Shown here one piece after another: positions 42,008-52,941 of a stretch of DNA of 64,000 nt; the first letter of the stretch is position 1, and each line of letters opens with the position of its first letter. The stretch comes from Lentibacter sp. XHP0401 (GTDB lineage Bacteria > Pseudomonadota > Alphaproteobacteria > Rhodobacterales > Rhodobacteraceae), in assembly GCF_025751535.1 (NCBI RefSeq), contig NZ_JAOWLC010000007.1, positions 159,823 to 223,822 of the forward strand. The letters run 5' to 3'. The position numbers were made by a program, and so were the translations under genes. The notes beneath the pieces are model-generated. The model did no database searches. It was not told the DNA's origin and saw nothing but the letters and a program-made list of their open reading frames with translations.

Positions 42008-43081
42008 ATGTTGTTCAATTTGCCAGATCACGCCACGCTCTACCAAGCCCTGCTTGACCGTAACGAAAGCTACGATGGGCAGGCCTATGTCTGCGTCTCT
42101 TCCACAGGAATTTTCTGCCGCCTCACCTGCCCCGCACGCAAGCCCAAGCGTGAGAACTGCACGTTTTACGCCTCGGTCGGTGAATGCATCGAGGCGGGTT
42201 TCCGCGCCTGCAAACGCTGTCACCCGCTCGCCCCCATGGCCGAGTCCGACCCTGCCATAAGCGCACTCCTTGCCCTGCTCGATGAGCGGCCTGAATACCG
42301 TTTTTCCGAGCGTGATATCTCCCGCTTGGGGCTAGATGCCTCCACAATCCGCCGCAGCTTCAAGCGCCAGTTCGGCATGACATTTCTTGAAATGGCCCGC
42401 CAACGCCGCCTCCGCGGCGGATTTGAAACCATGGCCACAGGCGGCAAGGTCATCGAGGCACAGCTTGATGCCGGCTTCAGCTCGCCCAGCGCGTTCCGCA
42501 CAGCTTTTGCCGCGCTCCTTGGCACAGCTCCGGGCAGCCTCGCGCAAAATCCGCTGCTCTTTGCTGGCTGGGTCAGCACCCCTTTGGGCGATATGATCAC
42601 CGTCAGCAGCCGCACCCATCTGCACTTGCTGGAATTCACCGATCGCAAAGGCCTTCCCCGCGAATTGGCCAAGCTCCGCGCGCTGGCCAAAGGCAGCCTC
42701 GGCATTGGCAGCACCGCCCCCGCCGAGCAGATCAAATCCGAACTTGCCGCCTATTTCGCAGGCACCTCCGCGCGCTTTGAAACGCCTCTCGCCTACACTG
42801 GTTCACCCTTCGCGCAATCGGTCTGGGATACCCTCAGGCTCATCCCCGCAGGTACAACCAAAAGCTATTCCGACATCGCCCGCGAGATAGACCGCCCCAC
42901 AGCCACCCGCGCCGTGGCCCGCGCAAACGGGGCCAACCAGATCGCCCTTGTCGTTCCGTGTCACCGCGTCATCGGCGCAGACGGCTCTCTCACAGGCTAC
43001 GGCGGCGGTCTCTGGCGCAAACAAAAATTGCTCGAAATCGAGCGCCAATATACTCCTCAGCCAGAAAGACAAACACCATGA
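42008..43081 (+). CDS. ada: Ada: bifunctional DNA alkylation regulator and O6-methylguanine methyltransferase
   Basis: 357 residues. The N-terminal zinc domain has the four cysteines C37, C41, C68, C71 (GIFCRLTCPAR; RACKRC), one of which takes methyl groups from phosphotriesters. An AraC-type helix-turn-helix follows (DASTIRRSFKRQFGMTFLEM, DAGFSSPSAFRTAFAALLG), then the methyltransferase domain with catalytic C318 in VVPCHRVIGADGSLTGYGGG. This is the fused Ada layout seen in E. coli. ATG 42008 is used; it has a poor ribosome site and a TTG two codons upstream. It overlaps the next gene by four bases. Confidence 0.95.
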   Translation: MLFNLPDHATLYQALLDRNESYDGQAYVCVSSTGIFCRLTCPARKPKRENCTFYASVGECIEAGFRACKRCHPLAPMAESDPAISALLALLDERPEYRFSERDISRLGLDASTIRRSFKRQFGMTFLEMARQRRLRGGFETMATGGKVIEAQLDAGFSSPSAFRTAFAALLGTAPGSLAQNPLLFAGWVSTPLGDMITVSSRTHLHLLEFTDRKGLPRELAKLRALAKGSLGIGSTAPAEQIKSELAAYFAGTSARFETPLAYTGSPFAQSVWDTLRLIPAGTTKSYSDIAREIDRPTATRAVARANGANQIALVVPCHRVIGADGSLTGYGGGLWRKQKLLEIERQYTPQPERQTP

Positions 43082-43836
43082 CACAAGCTCGAAAAGCCCT
43101 CGCCTTCAAAGCCCTTCATAAATCAGGCGCGCCCATCGTGCTCTATAACATCTGGGATGCAGGCGGCGCAAAAGCTCTCGCCGAAGCGGGAGCCAAGGCC
43201 GTCGCCACAGGCAGCTTCTCCGTCGCCGCCGCGCAGGGCTACGGCGATGGTGAGAAAATCCCGCTGGAGTTGGTGCTCACACTGGTAAAGCGCATCACCG
43301 AGACAACAGACTTGCCTGTCTCGGTTGATTTCGAGGGCGCATATGCAAGCGACCCCGCCACCATCACAGCCAACACTCGCGCGCTCATTCAGGCAGGGGC
43401 TATCGGGCTCAACCTTGAGGACCAAGTCGTTGGCAGCACCAACATCTACCCGAATGAAAAGCAAGCCAAGCGCATCACCGCCGTGCGCGCCGCCGCCGAA
43501 GCCGAGGACATCCCCCTCTTCATCAACGCCCGCACCGATCTGTTCCTGAAGTCTGATCCGTCAGAGCACGGAACACACCTCCCCGAAGCCATCAAACGCG
43601 CGCAAGCCTACGCCGCAGCAGGAGCCGACGGCTTCTTCGCCCCCGCGCTGACCGATCTTGCCCTGCTCAAAAAGCTCTGCGAAGCGTCCCCCTTGCCGGT
43701 CAACGCCATGATCCGTGGCACACTCACCTCCATAGCCGATGCCACGAGCGCAGGCGCCTCTCGCATAAGCTACGGCCCGGGGCCATACACCTCCGCCATG
43801 GCCGATCTCACGCAGCGGTTCAAAGCGCTGTCGTAA
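43078..43836 (+). CDS. Isocitrate lyase / PEP mutase family protein
   Basis: 252-residue TIM-barrel protein of the ICL/PEP-mutase superfamily. Visible are the start KALAFKALHKSGAPIVLYNI, WDAGGAKALAEAGAKAVATG, the metal-site aspartate region VSVDFEGAYASDPATITANT, and NLEDQVVGSTNIYPNEKQAK, where catalytic cysteines of isocitrate lyase (KKCGH) are absent. So it is not a true isocitrate lyase; oxaloacetate hydrolase, methylisocitrate-lyase-like or phosphonate activities are possible. It overlaps ada (ATGA), an operon of unclear logic. Confidence 0.88.
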   Translation: MTQARKALAFKALHKSGAPIVLYNIWDAGGAKALAEAGAKAVATGSFSVAAAQGYGDGEKIPLELVLTLVKRITETTDLPVSVDFEGAYASDPATITANTRALIQAGAIGLNLEDQVVGSTNIYPNEKQAKRITAVRAAAEAEDIPLFINARTDLFLKSDPSEHGTHLPEAIKRAQAYAAAGADGFFAPALTDLALLKKLCEASPLPVNAMIRGTLTSIADATSAGASRISYGPGPYTSAMADLTQRFKALS

Positions 43837-43842
43837 GCCCGC

Positions 43843-45252
43843 TCACGCCTTCGTCCGTGTAGTCCTTTTTCGCACGGGCGCAGGCCGCACGCGGCTTTCG
43901 ATCATCTCATAAAGCGTGCCGGCAATGTTCTTGCCGCTCGCACCCTCGATCCCTTCAAGCCCCGGCGACGAGTTCACCTCAAGCACCTTCGGTCCGTCAC
44001 TGGCGCGCAAGAGATCAACCCCCGCCATATGCAGCCCGAAAGCCTTTGTCGCCTTCAACGCCACTTCGCGCTCGGCCTTTGTAATTTTCACAACTTCGGC
44101 AGACCCGCCTCTGTGCAGGTTCGAGCGGAAGTCGCCGTCAGCCCCCGTGCGCCGCATGGCCGCCACAACCTTACCGCCAATCACCAGACAGCGGATATCC
44201 TCTCCCGCCGCTTCCTTGACAAAATCCTGCACCAGAAAATTCGCCTTCAGCCCGCGAAACGCATCAATAACCGATTCCGCCGCCTTCTTTGTCTCCGCCA
44301 GAACAACACCCTTGCCCTGCGTGCTCTCGAGCAGCTTCACAATCAAAGGCGCCGTGCCCACCAGCCCGACAATAGAATTGGTGTCCTTCGGGCTGGCCGC
44401 AAACGCGGTGTTCGGCATCCCGATCTTGTGGCGCGCCATAAGCTGATGCGCATGCAGCTTGTCCCGGCTCGCCGTAATGCCCTGCGACGAGTTCACACAA
44501 AACGTCCCGATGGTCTCGAACTGGCGCACAACAGCCGTGCCGTAAGATGTAATCGAAGCACCAATCCGCGGAATAACCGCATCATACCGCGCCAGCCGCT
44601 TGCCATCATAATGCACCTCGGGCGCAAGCGCATTCAGCGCCATATAACAGCGCGTCGTGTCGATCACCTCAACAACATGGCCCCGCTTCTCTCCCTCTGC
44701 CACAAGGCGGCGGGTCGAGTAATTGTCCTCCCGGCTCAGCACAGCAATCCGCAGCGCACGCTCGGGCGCAGCCTCGCGCAGCCCCTTGGAGTGATACACA
44801 TCATAGCTCAGCTCGGGCTGCAAAAACCGCTCGGTCGCCACAATGCTGATATGGTCCTTGAGCGCCTGCCGCCCAAGCAACATACGGTTGCTCATGGTCG
44901 CACGGTTGCTCAGCGTAATCTCGACAGGCCAGCGATGCCCGCTCACCTGCAAGATGGTTTCAATCACATAACGGTTCTCGCTCTCCCCGTTGGAAGAGGT
45001 CACTTCGCGACGGTCCTTGATCTCGGCAGAACAGGGAAAAACAATATCCTCCCGCCCCGGCACAGGATGCACCATAAAGCGCACCTTCGGCTTACTCGAA
45101 GGCCCGAACACCTCGATGTCATAAGCATGCAACGCAGAAGTCTTCGCACCCGTATCAACTTTGGCCTGAATAGCGGGCAAACCAAGCTCTGGCAAAGCAA
45201 CCCACTCCTCCCAACCAAATGACAAAATGGCGTCTTTCTTCTCAATGCTCAT
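43843..45252 (-). CDS. rimK: RimB-RimK fusion: retropepsin-like domain plus ATP-grasp glutamate ligase
   Basis: 469 residues in two parts. Residues about 12-150 are the RimB domain (Pfam 'ATP-dependent zinc protease', retropepsin-like), with the DTGA motif at 33-36 in [20 protein letters not shown]. Residues about 175-455 are a RimK-type ATP-grasp ligase ([79 protein letters not shown]). RimK adds glutamates to ribosomal protein S6 in E. coli. Residues 456-469 are basic. Start [17 protein letters not shown] at 45252 is where the similarity begins. The fusion implies that adding and trimming of the same peptide are tied together. Confidence 0.9.
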   Translation of the reverse strand: MSIEKKDAILSFGWEEWVALPELGLPAIQAKVDTGAKTSALHAYDIEVFGPSSKPKVRFMVHPVPGREDIVFPCSAEIKDRREVTSSNGESENRYVIETILQVSGHRWPVEITLSNRATMSNRMLLGRQALKDHISIVATERFLQPELSYDVYHSKGLREAAPERALRIAVLSREDNYSTRRLVAEGEKRGHVVEVIDTTRCYMALNALAPEVHYDGKRLARYDAVIPRIGASITSYGTAVVRQFETIGTFCVNSSQGITASRDKLHAHQLMARHKIGMPNTAFAASPKDTNSIVGLVGTAPLIVKLLESTQGKGVVLAETKKAAESVIDAFRGLKANFLVQDFVKEAAGEDIRCLVIGGKVVAAMRRTGADGDFRSNLHRGGSAEVVKITKAEREVALKATKAFGLHMAGVDLLRASDGPKVLEVNSSPGLEGIEGASGKNIAGTLYEMIESRVRPAPVRKRTTRTKA

Positions 45253-45414
45253 GCGGCTCGTTCCAATGTTTGAAAATGTTGTGTCCGAACCTACCCGATA
45301 TAAGCTCAGAACCCAACTCGCGGGCTTTCGCACAGTTTCTAGCGCTCGGCCAGCCCTTAAGTTTGTCGGCTTCTCTCTTGGCAATCAGCCATATTTGCGC
45401 CAAGACACAGAACT

Positions 45415-46545
45415 ATGACACAGCCATTCTCATTCGCCCTCAAAGCCACCTCCGGCAAGGCCCGCACAGGGCTCATCAGCACACCGCGCGGTGACATTCG
45501 CACACCCGCCTTCATGCCGGTCGGCACAGCGGCCACCGTAAAGGCCATGATGCCCGAAAGCGTGCGCGCCACAGGGGCCGATATTCTCCTCGGCAATACC
45601 TATCACCTCATGCTGCGCCCCACAGCCGAGCGCATCGCGGCCCTTGGCGGGTTGCACAAATTCATGAACTGGGATCGCCCGATCCTCACCGATTCTGGCG
45701 GTTTTCAAGTCATGTCTTTAGCCGATCTGCGCAAGCTCACCGAAGAAGGCGTCGCCTTCAAGTCGCACATCGACGGCTCCAAACACATGCTCACCCCCGA
45801 ACGCAGCATGGAAATCCAGCGCCTCCTCGGGTCTGACATTGTCATGTGCTTTGATGAATGCCCCGCACTCCCCGCAACCCGCGATGACATCGCCAAGTCG
45901 ATGGAACTCTCCATGCGCTGGGCGCGCCGCTCGCGCACAGCCTTCGGTGATCGCCCGGGATATGCCCTCTTCGGCATCCAGCAAGGCGGCCTCGAGGAAG
46001 ACCTGCGCGCTCAATCCGCAGACGCCCTGCAAGACATCGGCTTCGAAGGCTACGCCGTCGGCGGCCTCGCGGTAGGCGAAGGTCAGGAAGCCATGCTCTC
46101 CACGCTTGATTTCGCGCCTGACCAACTGCCCGAAGACAAACCCCGCTACCTCATGGGCGTGGGCAAACCCGACGATATCGTCGGCGCCGTCGCCAGCGGG
46201 ATCGACATGATGGACTGCGTCCTCCCCTCGCGTTCAGGCCGCACAGGGCAGGTCTTCACCCGCCTCGGCGTGCTCAATATCAAAAACGCCAGGCATCAGG
46301 ATGATCCCCGCCCGCTCGATGAAAACTGCGCCTGCCCCGCCTGCTCGCACTACAGCCGCGCTTACCTGCACCATGTCTTCCGCAGTCAGGAAATTATCTC
46401 CTCCATGCTGCTCACATGGCACAACCTGCACTACTATCAAGACCTCATGGCCGGGATGCGCACCGCAATCGCAGAAGACCGCTTCGCCGAATTCGAGCGC
46501 AATTTCCACAGCACCCGCGCCCAAGGCGACATCGACCCGCTCTAA
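45415..46545 (+). CDS. tgt: Queuine tRNA-ribosyltransferase
   Basis: 376-residue tRNA-guanine transglycosylase, which swaps guanine for preQ1 at position 34 of GUN-anticodon tRNAs. Seen are [33 protein letters not shown] with the catalytic aspartate, [48 protein letters not shown] and the zinc site [20 protein letters not shown]. Its length is exactly typical. ATG 45415 is divergent from rimBK with 162 bases between. Other queuosine genes (queA, queC) are not in the window. It is followed by repeat copy E. Confidence 0.97.
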   Translation: MTQPFSFALKATSGKARTGLISTPRGDIRTPAFMPVGTAATVKAMMPESVRATGADILLGNTYHLMLRPTAERIAALGGLHKFMNWDRPILTDSGGFQVMSLADLRKLTEEGVAFKSHIDGSKHMLTPERSMEIQRLLGSDIVMCFDECPALPATRDDIAKSMELSMRWARRSRTAFGDRPGYALFGIQQGGLEEDLRAQSADALQDIGFEGYAVGGLAVGEGQEAMLSTLDFAPDQLPEDKPRYLMGVGKPDDIVGAVASGIDMMDCVLPSRSGRTGQVFTRLGVLNIKNARHQDDPRPLDENCACPACSHYSRAYLHHVFRSQEIISSMLLTWHNLHYYQDLMAGMRTAIAEDRFAEFERNFHSTRAQGDIDPL

Positions 46546-46561
46546 CACAAGACTCCAGCCC

Positions 46562-46682
46562 ACCCTTTTTTCTTGCCCCAAATATCCCAGGGGGTGTGGG
46601 GGACTGGTCCCCCACGTATCGCGGGGCCTGGGGGACAGCGTCCCCTGGTTGGTCGGATTGCACGCAGGGCAATTCGAAACCC
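46562..46682 (+). repeat. Dispersed 3'-end repeat, copy E
   Basis: Follows tgt: TTTTTTCTTGCCCCAAATAT, CCCAGGGG, then stem GTGGGGGAC/GTCCCCCAC (46596-46615), a second stem around GGGGGACAGCGTCCCC and the tail GGATTGCACGCAGGGCAATT ending CGAAACC. Its last about 45 bases are almost identical with copy F at 48.5 kb, a sign of recent duplication. Confidence 0.75.
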
Positions 46683-46910
46683 TCACCCAAATATCCAAAA
46701 GCCAATCACAATCAGAACGATCACTCCGATGATCCCGCCAATCACTTCGCCGATCTCGTCGCCCTTGGCATCGCTCGCCAGCTTCTGCGCCCTCTGCTCT
46801 GCCTGTGCGGCCTGATTACGAAGGTTCTGCGCATACTCGGCCTCCTCGATAGATTGTGCCATCATCCGCTTGCGCTCGGCCTCTTTTCTCAATGCATCCG
46901 CTCTCGCCAT
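46683..46910 (-). CDS. Small helical membrane-anchored protein (75 residues)
   Basis: Begins MARADALRKEAERKRMMAQS with a charged amphipathic helix to about residue 45 (QNLRNQAAQAEQRAQKLASD), then a C-terminal hydrophobic helix with glycine spacing (GEVIGGIIGVIVLIVIGFWI). AAAGGAGAGAGAG before ATG 46910 is a strong ribosome site. It is a tail-anchored type by layout; family unknown. It lies 66 bases downstream of another small helical protein of similar design on the same strand, and they are probably one transcript. Confidence 0.7.
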   Translation of the reverse strand: MARADALRKEAERKRMMAQSIEEAEYAQNLRNQAAQAEQRAQKLASDAKGDEIGEVIGGIIGVIVLIVIGFWIFG

Positions 46911-46976
46911 CTCTCTCTCCTTTCCGGCATGTCTGCGTTGTGCCCCGGGCAACAGCCCGCCGCCCGGAGCGTTCTT

Positions 46977-47159
46977 CTAAAGGCTGAGCGGAAGCCCGAT
47001 CGCCGCCATGATCCCCACGCGCACAGCCGTGCTGGCCACCGCCTTGACAACTTCACAGCCGCAATCACTCCCGGCCGCCTTCGTCTCCAGCGCTTCGGCC
47101 TTCTGCTCCAGCGCCCGCGCTTCTGCGCGATAGTCACTTGCCGTTTTCGTCTCGCTCAT
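46977..47159 (-). CDS. Small helical protein (60 residues)
   Basis: Begins MSETKTASDYRAEARALEQK and continues as an amphipathic helix (AEALETKAAG), a CGC pair (SDCGCEV) and a hydrophobic C-terminus (KAVASTAVRVGIMAAIGLPL). GGGAGAAACCG precedes ATG 47159. The coil-plus-hydrophobic-tail design matches the 75-residue protein downstream. The two cysteines could bind metal or form a disulphide. No family recognised. It is divergent from the helix-turn-helix protein at 47318. Confidence 0.62.
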   Translation of the reverse strand: MSETKTASDYRAEARALEQKAEALETKAAGSDCGCEVVKAVASTAVRVGIMAAIGLPLSL

Positions 47160-47257
47160 CGGTTTCTCCCTTGCGATGAAGGTTCTGTAACACCCGCCGG
47201 AATTCACCCCTCCAACTGTCACAAAACTGTTACGTTCAGCGACCATGCTGACTGCCT

Positions 47258-47289
47258 GACCGCTAGAATCGTTCTAAACGAGAGCGGTC
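47258..47289. promoter_or_regulatory. Nested palindrome upstream of the HTH protein gene
   Basis: Outer arms GACCGCT (47258-47264) and AGCGGTC (47283-47289) enclose an inner dyad TAGAA-TCG-TTCTA (47264-47276). It lies about 30 bases before ATG 47318 in the divergent region, where an autoregulatory operator would be expected. Confidence 0.5.
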
Positions 47290-47317
47290 AAATTGGATCG
47301 GAAGGGAATCGGAAGTC

Positions 47318-48439
47318 ATGAAAGACGATCTTCGAAAGAAAGCAGGGGCCCGCCTCAAAATGCTGATCACCGACTTCAATGTGATGAGCAAACAAGCTCT
47401 CGCAGACGCGCTTGGCGTTGATCCTCGGTCCGTTCACAACTGGTATCAAAGTATGCCGCCACACCGCGCCCGCGAAGTGGCCAGCAAAATCGGGCTCGCC
47501 TATAACTATTTCGAAATCAGCGACAGCAAGCTTGAACGCAAAGGCATCACGCCTTTCCTCGCCAATGTCCAAAAGCTGAAGCCTCGCAAACAAGCGATCA
47601 CATTCGACGGAACAACAACACTCACCCTCACCCGCTTTCTCAGTGCCAATCACGCGGCCCTCAAGCCTGCCATAGCCCGCATCCAGACCCACGGCGAGCT
47701 CAAGAGCACATATGATGTGAACGGCGCAAATCTCTCCGCCCATGCCGATGGCTACATCCGTACCCTCGTGCACCACGGCGCCAATACACCCGACTTCATC
47801 GGCGGCACCAACGCCGTGGTAGAAGATCACCGCCTCTCCCTGATCTCTTTCAAAAAACTTCAAGATGAACTGGTCGTTTTTGAAGGCAGCACCTTCCGCT
47901 GCCTCACAGATGAAGAGCTTGTCGCAGAAGGCGTTGCCCTGCCAAGCGCTCTGATGCGCTGGCACATGCCCGCCGAAGCCCTGCACTATGTTGCCCGTCT
48001 GCCAAACGCCGCCACATTTCAGATCCTCATGACAGCCCTTGAAGAAAATTGGACCCGGTTTGACATCTGTGAGCTGGCCTTTGATGCGCTCAAGAAGTTC
48101 TGGGCTCACCTCAGCCTGAACCGCTCCGACAGGCTCCGCGCCGAAACCACGATCGTCAAGTTCCTCAAAGCCTACTCGAACACGGAAGAGGCTCAAGCAG
48201 CCGTGGCCTATGCAGTCGAGGCCCTCCCTTTCTGTTCCCACTCAAACCGCGATGCCCGCATTCGCGTAGGCAAACTCATCGACAATATCCGCCACAACCG
48301 CCTGCATTTTTCCAAACTCGGCTGGGAGGCCAATTTCGCCGCCCGCGTCGCGCTGGATTTCCTACCCTTCGTCAACAATCCCGACGGTTTTGAAATCCCC
48401 TCAGACCACTCCGCGGGCCTGTGTCCGCAACATTGTTAA
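47318..48439 (+). CDS. Unknown protein with N-terminal helix-turn-helix
   Basis: 373 residues. Residues about 8-60 look like a lambda-repressor or Cro-type helix-turn-helix (VMSKQALADALGVDPRSVHN; REVASKIGLAYNYFEISDSK). The rest is an unrecognised alpha/beta region (TFDGTTTLTLTRFLSANHAA; YIRTLVHHGANTPDFIGGTN) and an alpha-helical half (FDICELAFDALKKFWAHLSL), ending in QHC. It could be a DNA-binding sensor with its own nested-palindrome operator just upstream. No homologue is recognised, so this is a description and not a function. Confidence 0.72.
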   Translation: MKDDLRKKAGARLKMLITDFNVMSKQALADALGVDPRSVHNWYQSMPPHRAREVASKIGLAYNYFEISDSKLERKGITPFLANVQKLKPRKQAITFDGTTTLTLTRFLSANHAALKPAIARIQTHGELKSTYDVNGANLSAHADGYIRTLVHHGANTPDFIGGTNAVVEDHRLSLISFKKLQDELVVFEGSTFRCLTDEELVAEGVALPSALMRWHMPAEALHYVARLPNAATFQILMTALEENWTRFDICELAFDALKKFWAHLSLNRSDRLRAETTIVKFLKAYSNTEEAQAAVAYAVEALPFCSHSNRDARIRVGKLIDNIRHNRLHFSKLGWEANFAARVALDFLPFVNNPDGFEIPSDHSAGLCPQHC

Positions 48440-48458
48440 CAGGCCTCGGCCGCGCCTC

Positions 48459-48553
48459 CCCTGTTTCCTCTTTCCCCAAATATCCTACGATACGTGGGGT
48501 CCGGGGGACAGCGTCCCCCGGTTGGTAGGATTGCCCGCAGGGCAATTCGAAAC
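48459..48553 (+). repeat. Dispersed 3'-end repeat, copy F
   Basis: CTGTTTCCTCTTTCCCCAAA then TATCCTACGATACGTGGGG, stem CCGGGGGAC-AGC-GTCCCCCGG and tail GGATTGCCCGCAGGGCAATT ending CGAAACC. It follows the stop of the HTH protein gene in the same orientation and repeats the last 45 bases of copy E nearly exactly. Confidence 0.75.
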
Positions 48554-48619
48554 CATGCTTCGCCTCACAGCGAACCGATAGCGCTTCCCAAACCCAAGCC
48601 GCCGCCCTACCTTCAATCC

Positions 48620-49294
48620 ATGGAAACAGACCGCCTCGATATTCTCGGCGATGCCCTCGCCCACCCCTCCCGCGCACGGATGCTCAACGCGCTGATGGAT
48701 GGCCGCGCCTTCACCAATAAGGAGCTGGCAAGCTTTGCCGGTATCACGCCGCAAACCGCGACAGCCCATCTCGACCGCTTGCAATACGCCGGCCTCATCA
48801 CCCGCCTCAAATCGGGCCGCCACAGTTACGCGCGTATCGCCTCACCCGAGGTCGCAAGCGCACTCGAAACGCTTTCAACCCTCACAGCCAATCCGCTGGC
48901 CTCGCGCACCCCGCCCGAACTCAGGCGCGCCCGTTCCTGCTACAATCATCTCGCAGGCCGCATCGCCATCAACATCACCGAAGCCCTTACCTCCAAGGAT
49001 CTCATTCGCGAGGAAAACGGCCACTTCGCGCCGCAACCTTCCCCGCTCTGGGCCGAGTTGGGCGTGACTCTCCCCGCCGCGCCGCCCAAAGCGCCGTTCG
49101 GTAAATGCTGCCTCGACTGGTCCGAGCGCAAGTTTCACATCGCTGGCCCCATGGGCACAGCCTTGCTCACTCACGCACTCGAAAAGCGCTGGCTCGCCCG
49201 CCCCGCCCGTGAAGCCCGCTTTCTCGAAATCACCCCCAGAGGCCGCCGCGCCTACGGCACGCTCTTGGGCCTCACACCAGAGCACTTCCAATGA
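48620..49294 (+). CDS. ArsR-type winged-helix regulator
   Basis: 224 residues, twice the length of a simple ArsR protein. The N-terminal 90 residues are the winged helix (ILGDALAHPSRARMLNALMD; NKELASFAGITPQTATAHLD; LITRLKSGRHSYARIASPEV). The C-terminal part has a cluster CYNHLAGRIAINITEALTSK, an FGKCCLDWSERKFHIAGPMG segment and a second short wing-like end (LEITPRGRRAYGTLLGLTPE). The CC pair with C and H residues around might bind metal or thiols. It overlaps the next gene (ATGA). ATG 48620 is at the family start. Target unknown. Confidence 0.85.
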   Translation: METDRLDILGDALAHPSRARMLNALMDGRAFTNKELASFAGITPQTATAHLDRLQYAGLITRLKSGRHSYARIASPEVASALETLSTLTANPLASRTPPELRRARSCYNHLAGRIAINITEALTSKDLIREENGHFAPQPSPLWAELGVTLPAAPPKAPFGKCCLDWSERKFHIAGPMGTALLTHALEKRWLARPAREARFLEITPRGRRAYGTLLGLTPEHFQ

Positions 49295-49722
49295 CAACCA
49301 ACTCCCGTTTCAGCCTGGAACAAGGCCACCTCGTCATCATCGAGCTGCCACAAGAGGCGCGCGCCACCGTGCTCGCCGCCATTCTCGCCCACGATCCCCT
49401 GCTCTATGGCGACTATGGCGAAGTTGCCTTTCACTCGGCCTGCGGCATACAGCAGTTTCGCTCGCTCGGCACAGGCCGCAACGCCGCCACCGGGTCTGCC
49501 GTCGCCGTGCCCTGCCATGACCTGCGCTTTTTCACCGCTCTCTCGGGCGCTGCCCTAACCGCTCTCATCGACGCGCTCTACCATGCCCACCCTTATGAGG
49601 AGCCGGTGATCTACCTCACCCCGACAACCCGAACCCGCCACATTCGCGGCCTTGGCGAGGACAGCCCCCACAAATTCTGGAACCGTGAAACACCCGACTG
49701 GGTTCCCGAAGAACACTGTTAA
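49291..49722 (+). CDS. PII/CutA-like fold protein (YqfO C-terminal type, COG3323-like)
   Basis: 143 residues. The HPYEEPVIYLTP stretch near residue 105 and FHSACGIQQFRSLG are like the small PII-like domain found in YqfO/Nif3 relatives. Residues 1-20 (MTTNSRFSLEQGHLVIIELP) and the SGAALTALIDALYHAHPYEE helix fit such a ferredoxin-like fold; the 30-residue tail is polar (RGLGEDSPHKFWNRETPDWV). It is coupled to the winged-helix gene by a four-base overlap. A ligand-sensing role is plausible but unproved. Confidence 0.68.
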   Translation: MTTNSRFSLEQGHLVIIELPQEARATVLAAILAHDPLLYGDYGEVAFHSACGIQQFRSLGTGRNAATGSAVAVPCHDLRFFTALSGAALTALIDALYHAHPYEEPVIYLTPTTRTRHIRGLGEDSPHKFWNRETPDWVPEEHC

Positions 49723-49806
49723 CGCTTTCGCAGGCGAATAAACCTTTCGTTCAAGCTTTCGCCTTCACCGCACGCCCCGTTCACCCTCCAAAACCCCGTT
49801 TTGGCG

Positions 49807-49834
49807 GTGCACATATGGTGCACGGGTTGTGCAC
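49807..49834 (+). promoter_or_regulatory. Three GTGCAC sites at 11-bp spacing
   Basis: GTGCAC occurs at 49807-49812, 49818-49823 and 49829-49834, start to start exactly 11 bases each, so all three palindromic hexamers lie on the same face of the helix. They are 86-113 bases before the DUF2794 gene. Such phased repeats suggest a binding array for a dimeric regulator. Confidence 0.55.
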
Positions 49835-49925
49835 GCACATCACCCCCCTGGAATCACCCCCAATTAACCATTTTCACGAGGGGCTTGATTCGGGCGACAA
49901 TCGGGGCAAAGCTAGGGGTATGAAC

Positions 49926-50258
49926 ATGGCACCTCACACGCCCTTCCCGATCAGCTCGCAAGTGGCCTTTCATCGCACCGAACTGGCACTCATTCTAAGC
50001 CTCTACGGGCGCATGGTAGCCGCGGGTGAATGGCGCGATTACGGCATTTCCTGCCTCAAGGATCATGCCGTTTTTTCCGTCTTCCGCCGCACCGCCGAGC
50101 ACCCGCTCTATCGCATAGAAAAGCACCCGAAACTCAGGCTCAAACAGGGGCAATACTCCGTCATAGGTTTGGGCGGTCAAACCCTCAAACGCGGCCATGA
50201 TCTCAAGTCCGTTTTGCGCGTGCTCGAGCGCAAACTCATCCGCGCGGTGAATGACTGA
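49926..50258 (+). CDS. DUF2794 family protein
   Basis: 110 residues, soluble. It has the DUF2794 block: VAFHRTELALILSLYGRMVA, GEWRDYGISCLKDHAVFSVF, RRTAEHPLYRIEKHPKLRLK, and QYSVIGLGGQTLKRGHDLKS. The family is nearly confined to alphaproteobacteria and has no known role. ATG 49926 has AGGGG seven bases before; ATG 49920 (two residues longer) is too close to it. It converges on gyrB with a shared terminator. Three phased GTGCAC sites lie upstream. Confidence 0.87.
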   Translation: MAPHTPFPISSQVAFHRTELALILSLYGRMVAAGEWRDYGISCLKDHAVFSVFRRTAEHPLYRIEKHPKLRLKQGQYSVIGLGGQTLKRGHDLKSVLRVLERKLIRAVND

Positions 50259-50264
50259 GGGCAC

Positions 50265-50302
50265 ATAAAAAAGGCCCGAACCTCTCTCGAAATTCGGGCC
50301 TT
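50265..50302 (-). terminator. Rho-independent terminator of gyrB
   Basis: AAGGCCCGAA (50271-50280), twelve-base loop, TTCGGGCCTT (50293-50302). Read leftward, the stem is followed by TTTTTTATG (50265-50270), directly after the gyrB stop, so this ends the gyrB message and may also serve DUF2794. Confidence 0.88.
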
Positions 50303-50320
50303 GGTCTGTCTCTAAGTCTC

Positions 50321-52738
<2,418 letters not shown>

Positions 52739-52941
52739 TCACACGCTTCCTTTGCGATTTTGTCATTTTATACTGTTTATAGGGGGGGATGTCACGCCCA
52801 ACCGCTAGATTTTGCGGCCCCCACGCGGGTTAAGCCAAAGGAACCTGTCACGTTGAATTTTGTATCCTGTTCTCGGCAAATGTCTTGATTTTGCCACGCC
52901 GGTTTCCGCATATCGGCACAGTCTTTTGCTAAACTCTCGGC

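Noticed and set aside
43078..43836. True isocitrate lyase (aceA)
   Set aside because: The KKCGH catalytic motif is missing and the protein is only 252 residues, so it belongs to the wider PEP mutase family.
44029..45222. Rightward 397-codon frame opposite rimBK
   Set aside because: It is antisense to a gene with unmistakable ATP-grasp and DTGA motifs, and its sequence is arginine- and histidine-rich without domains.
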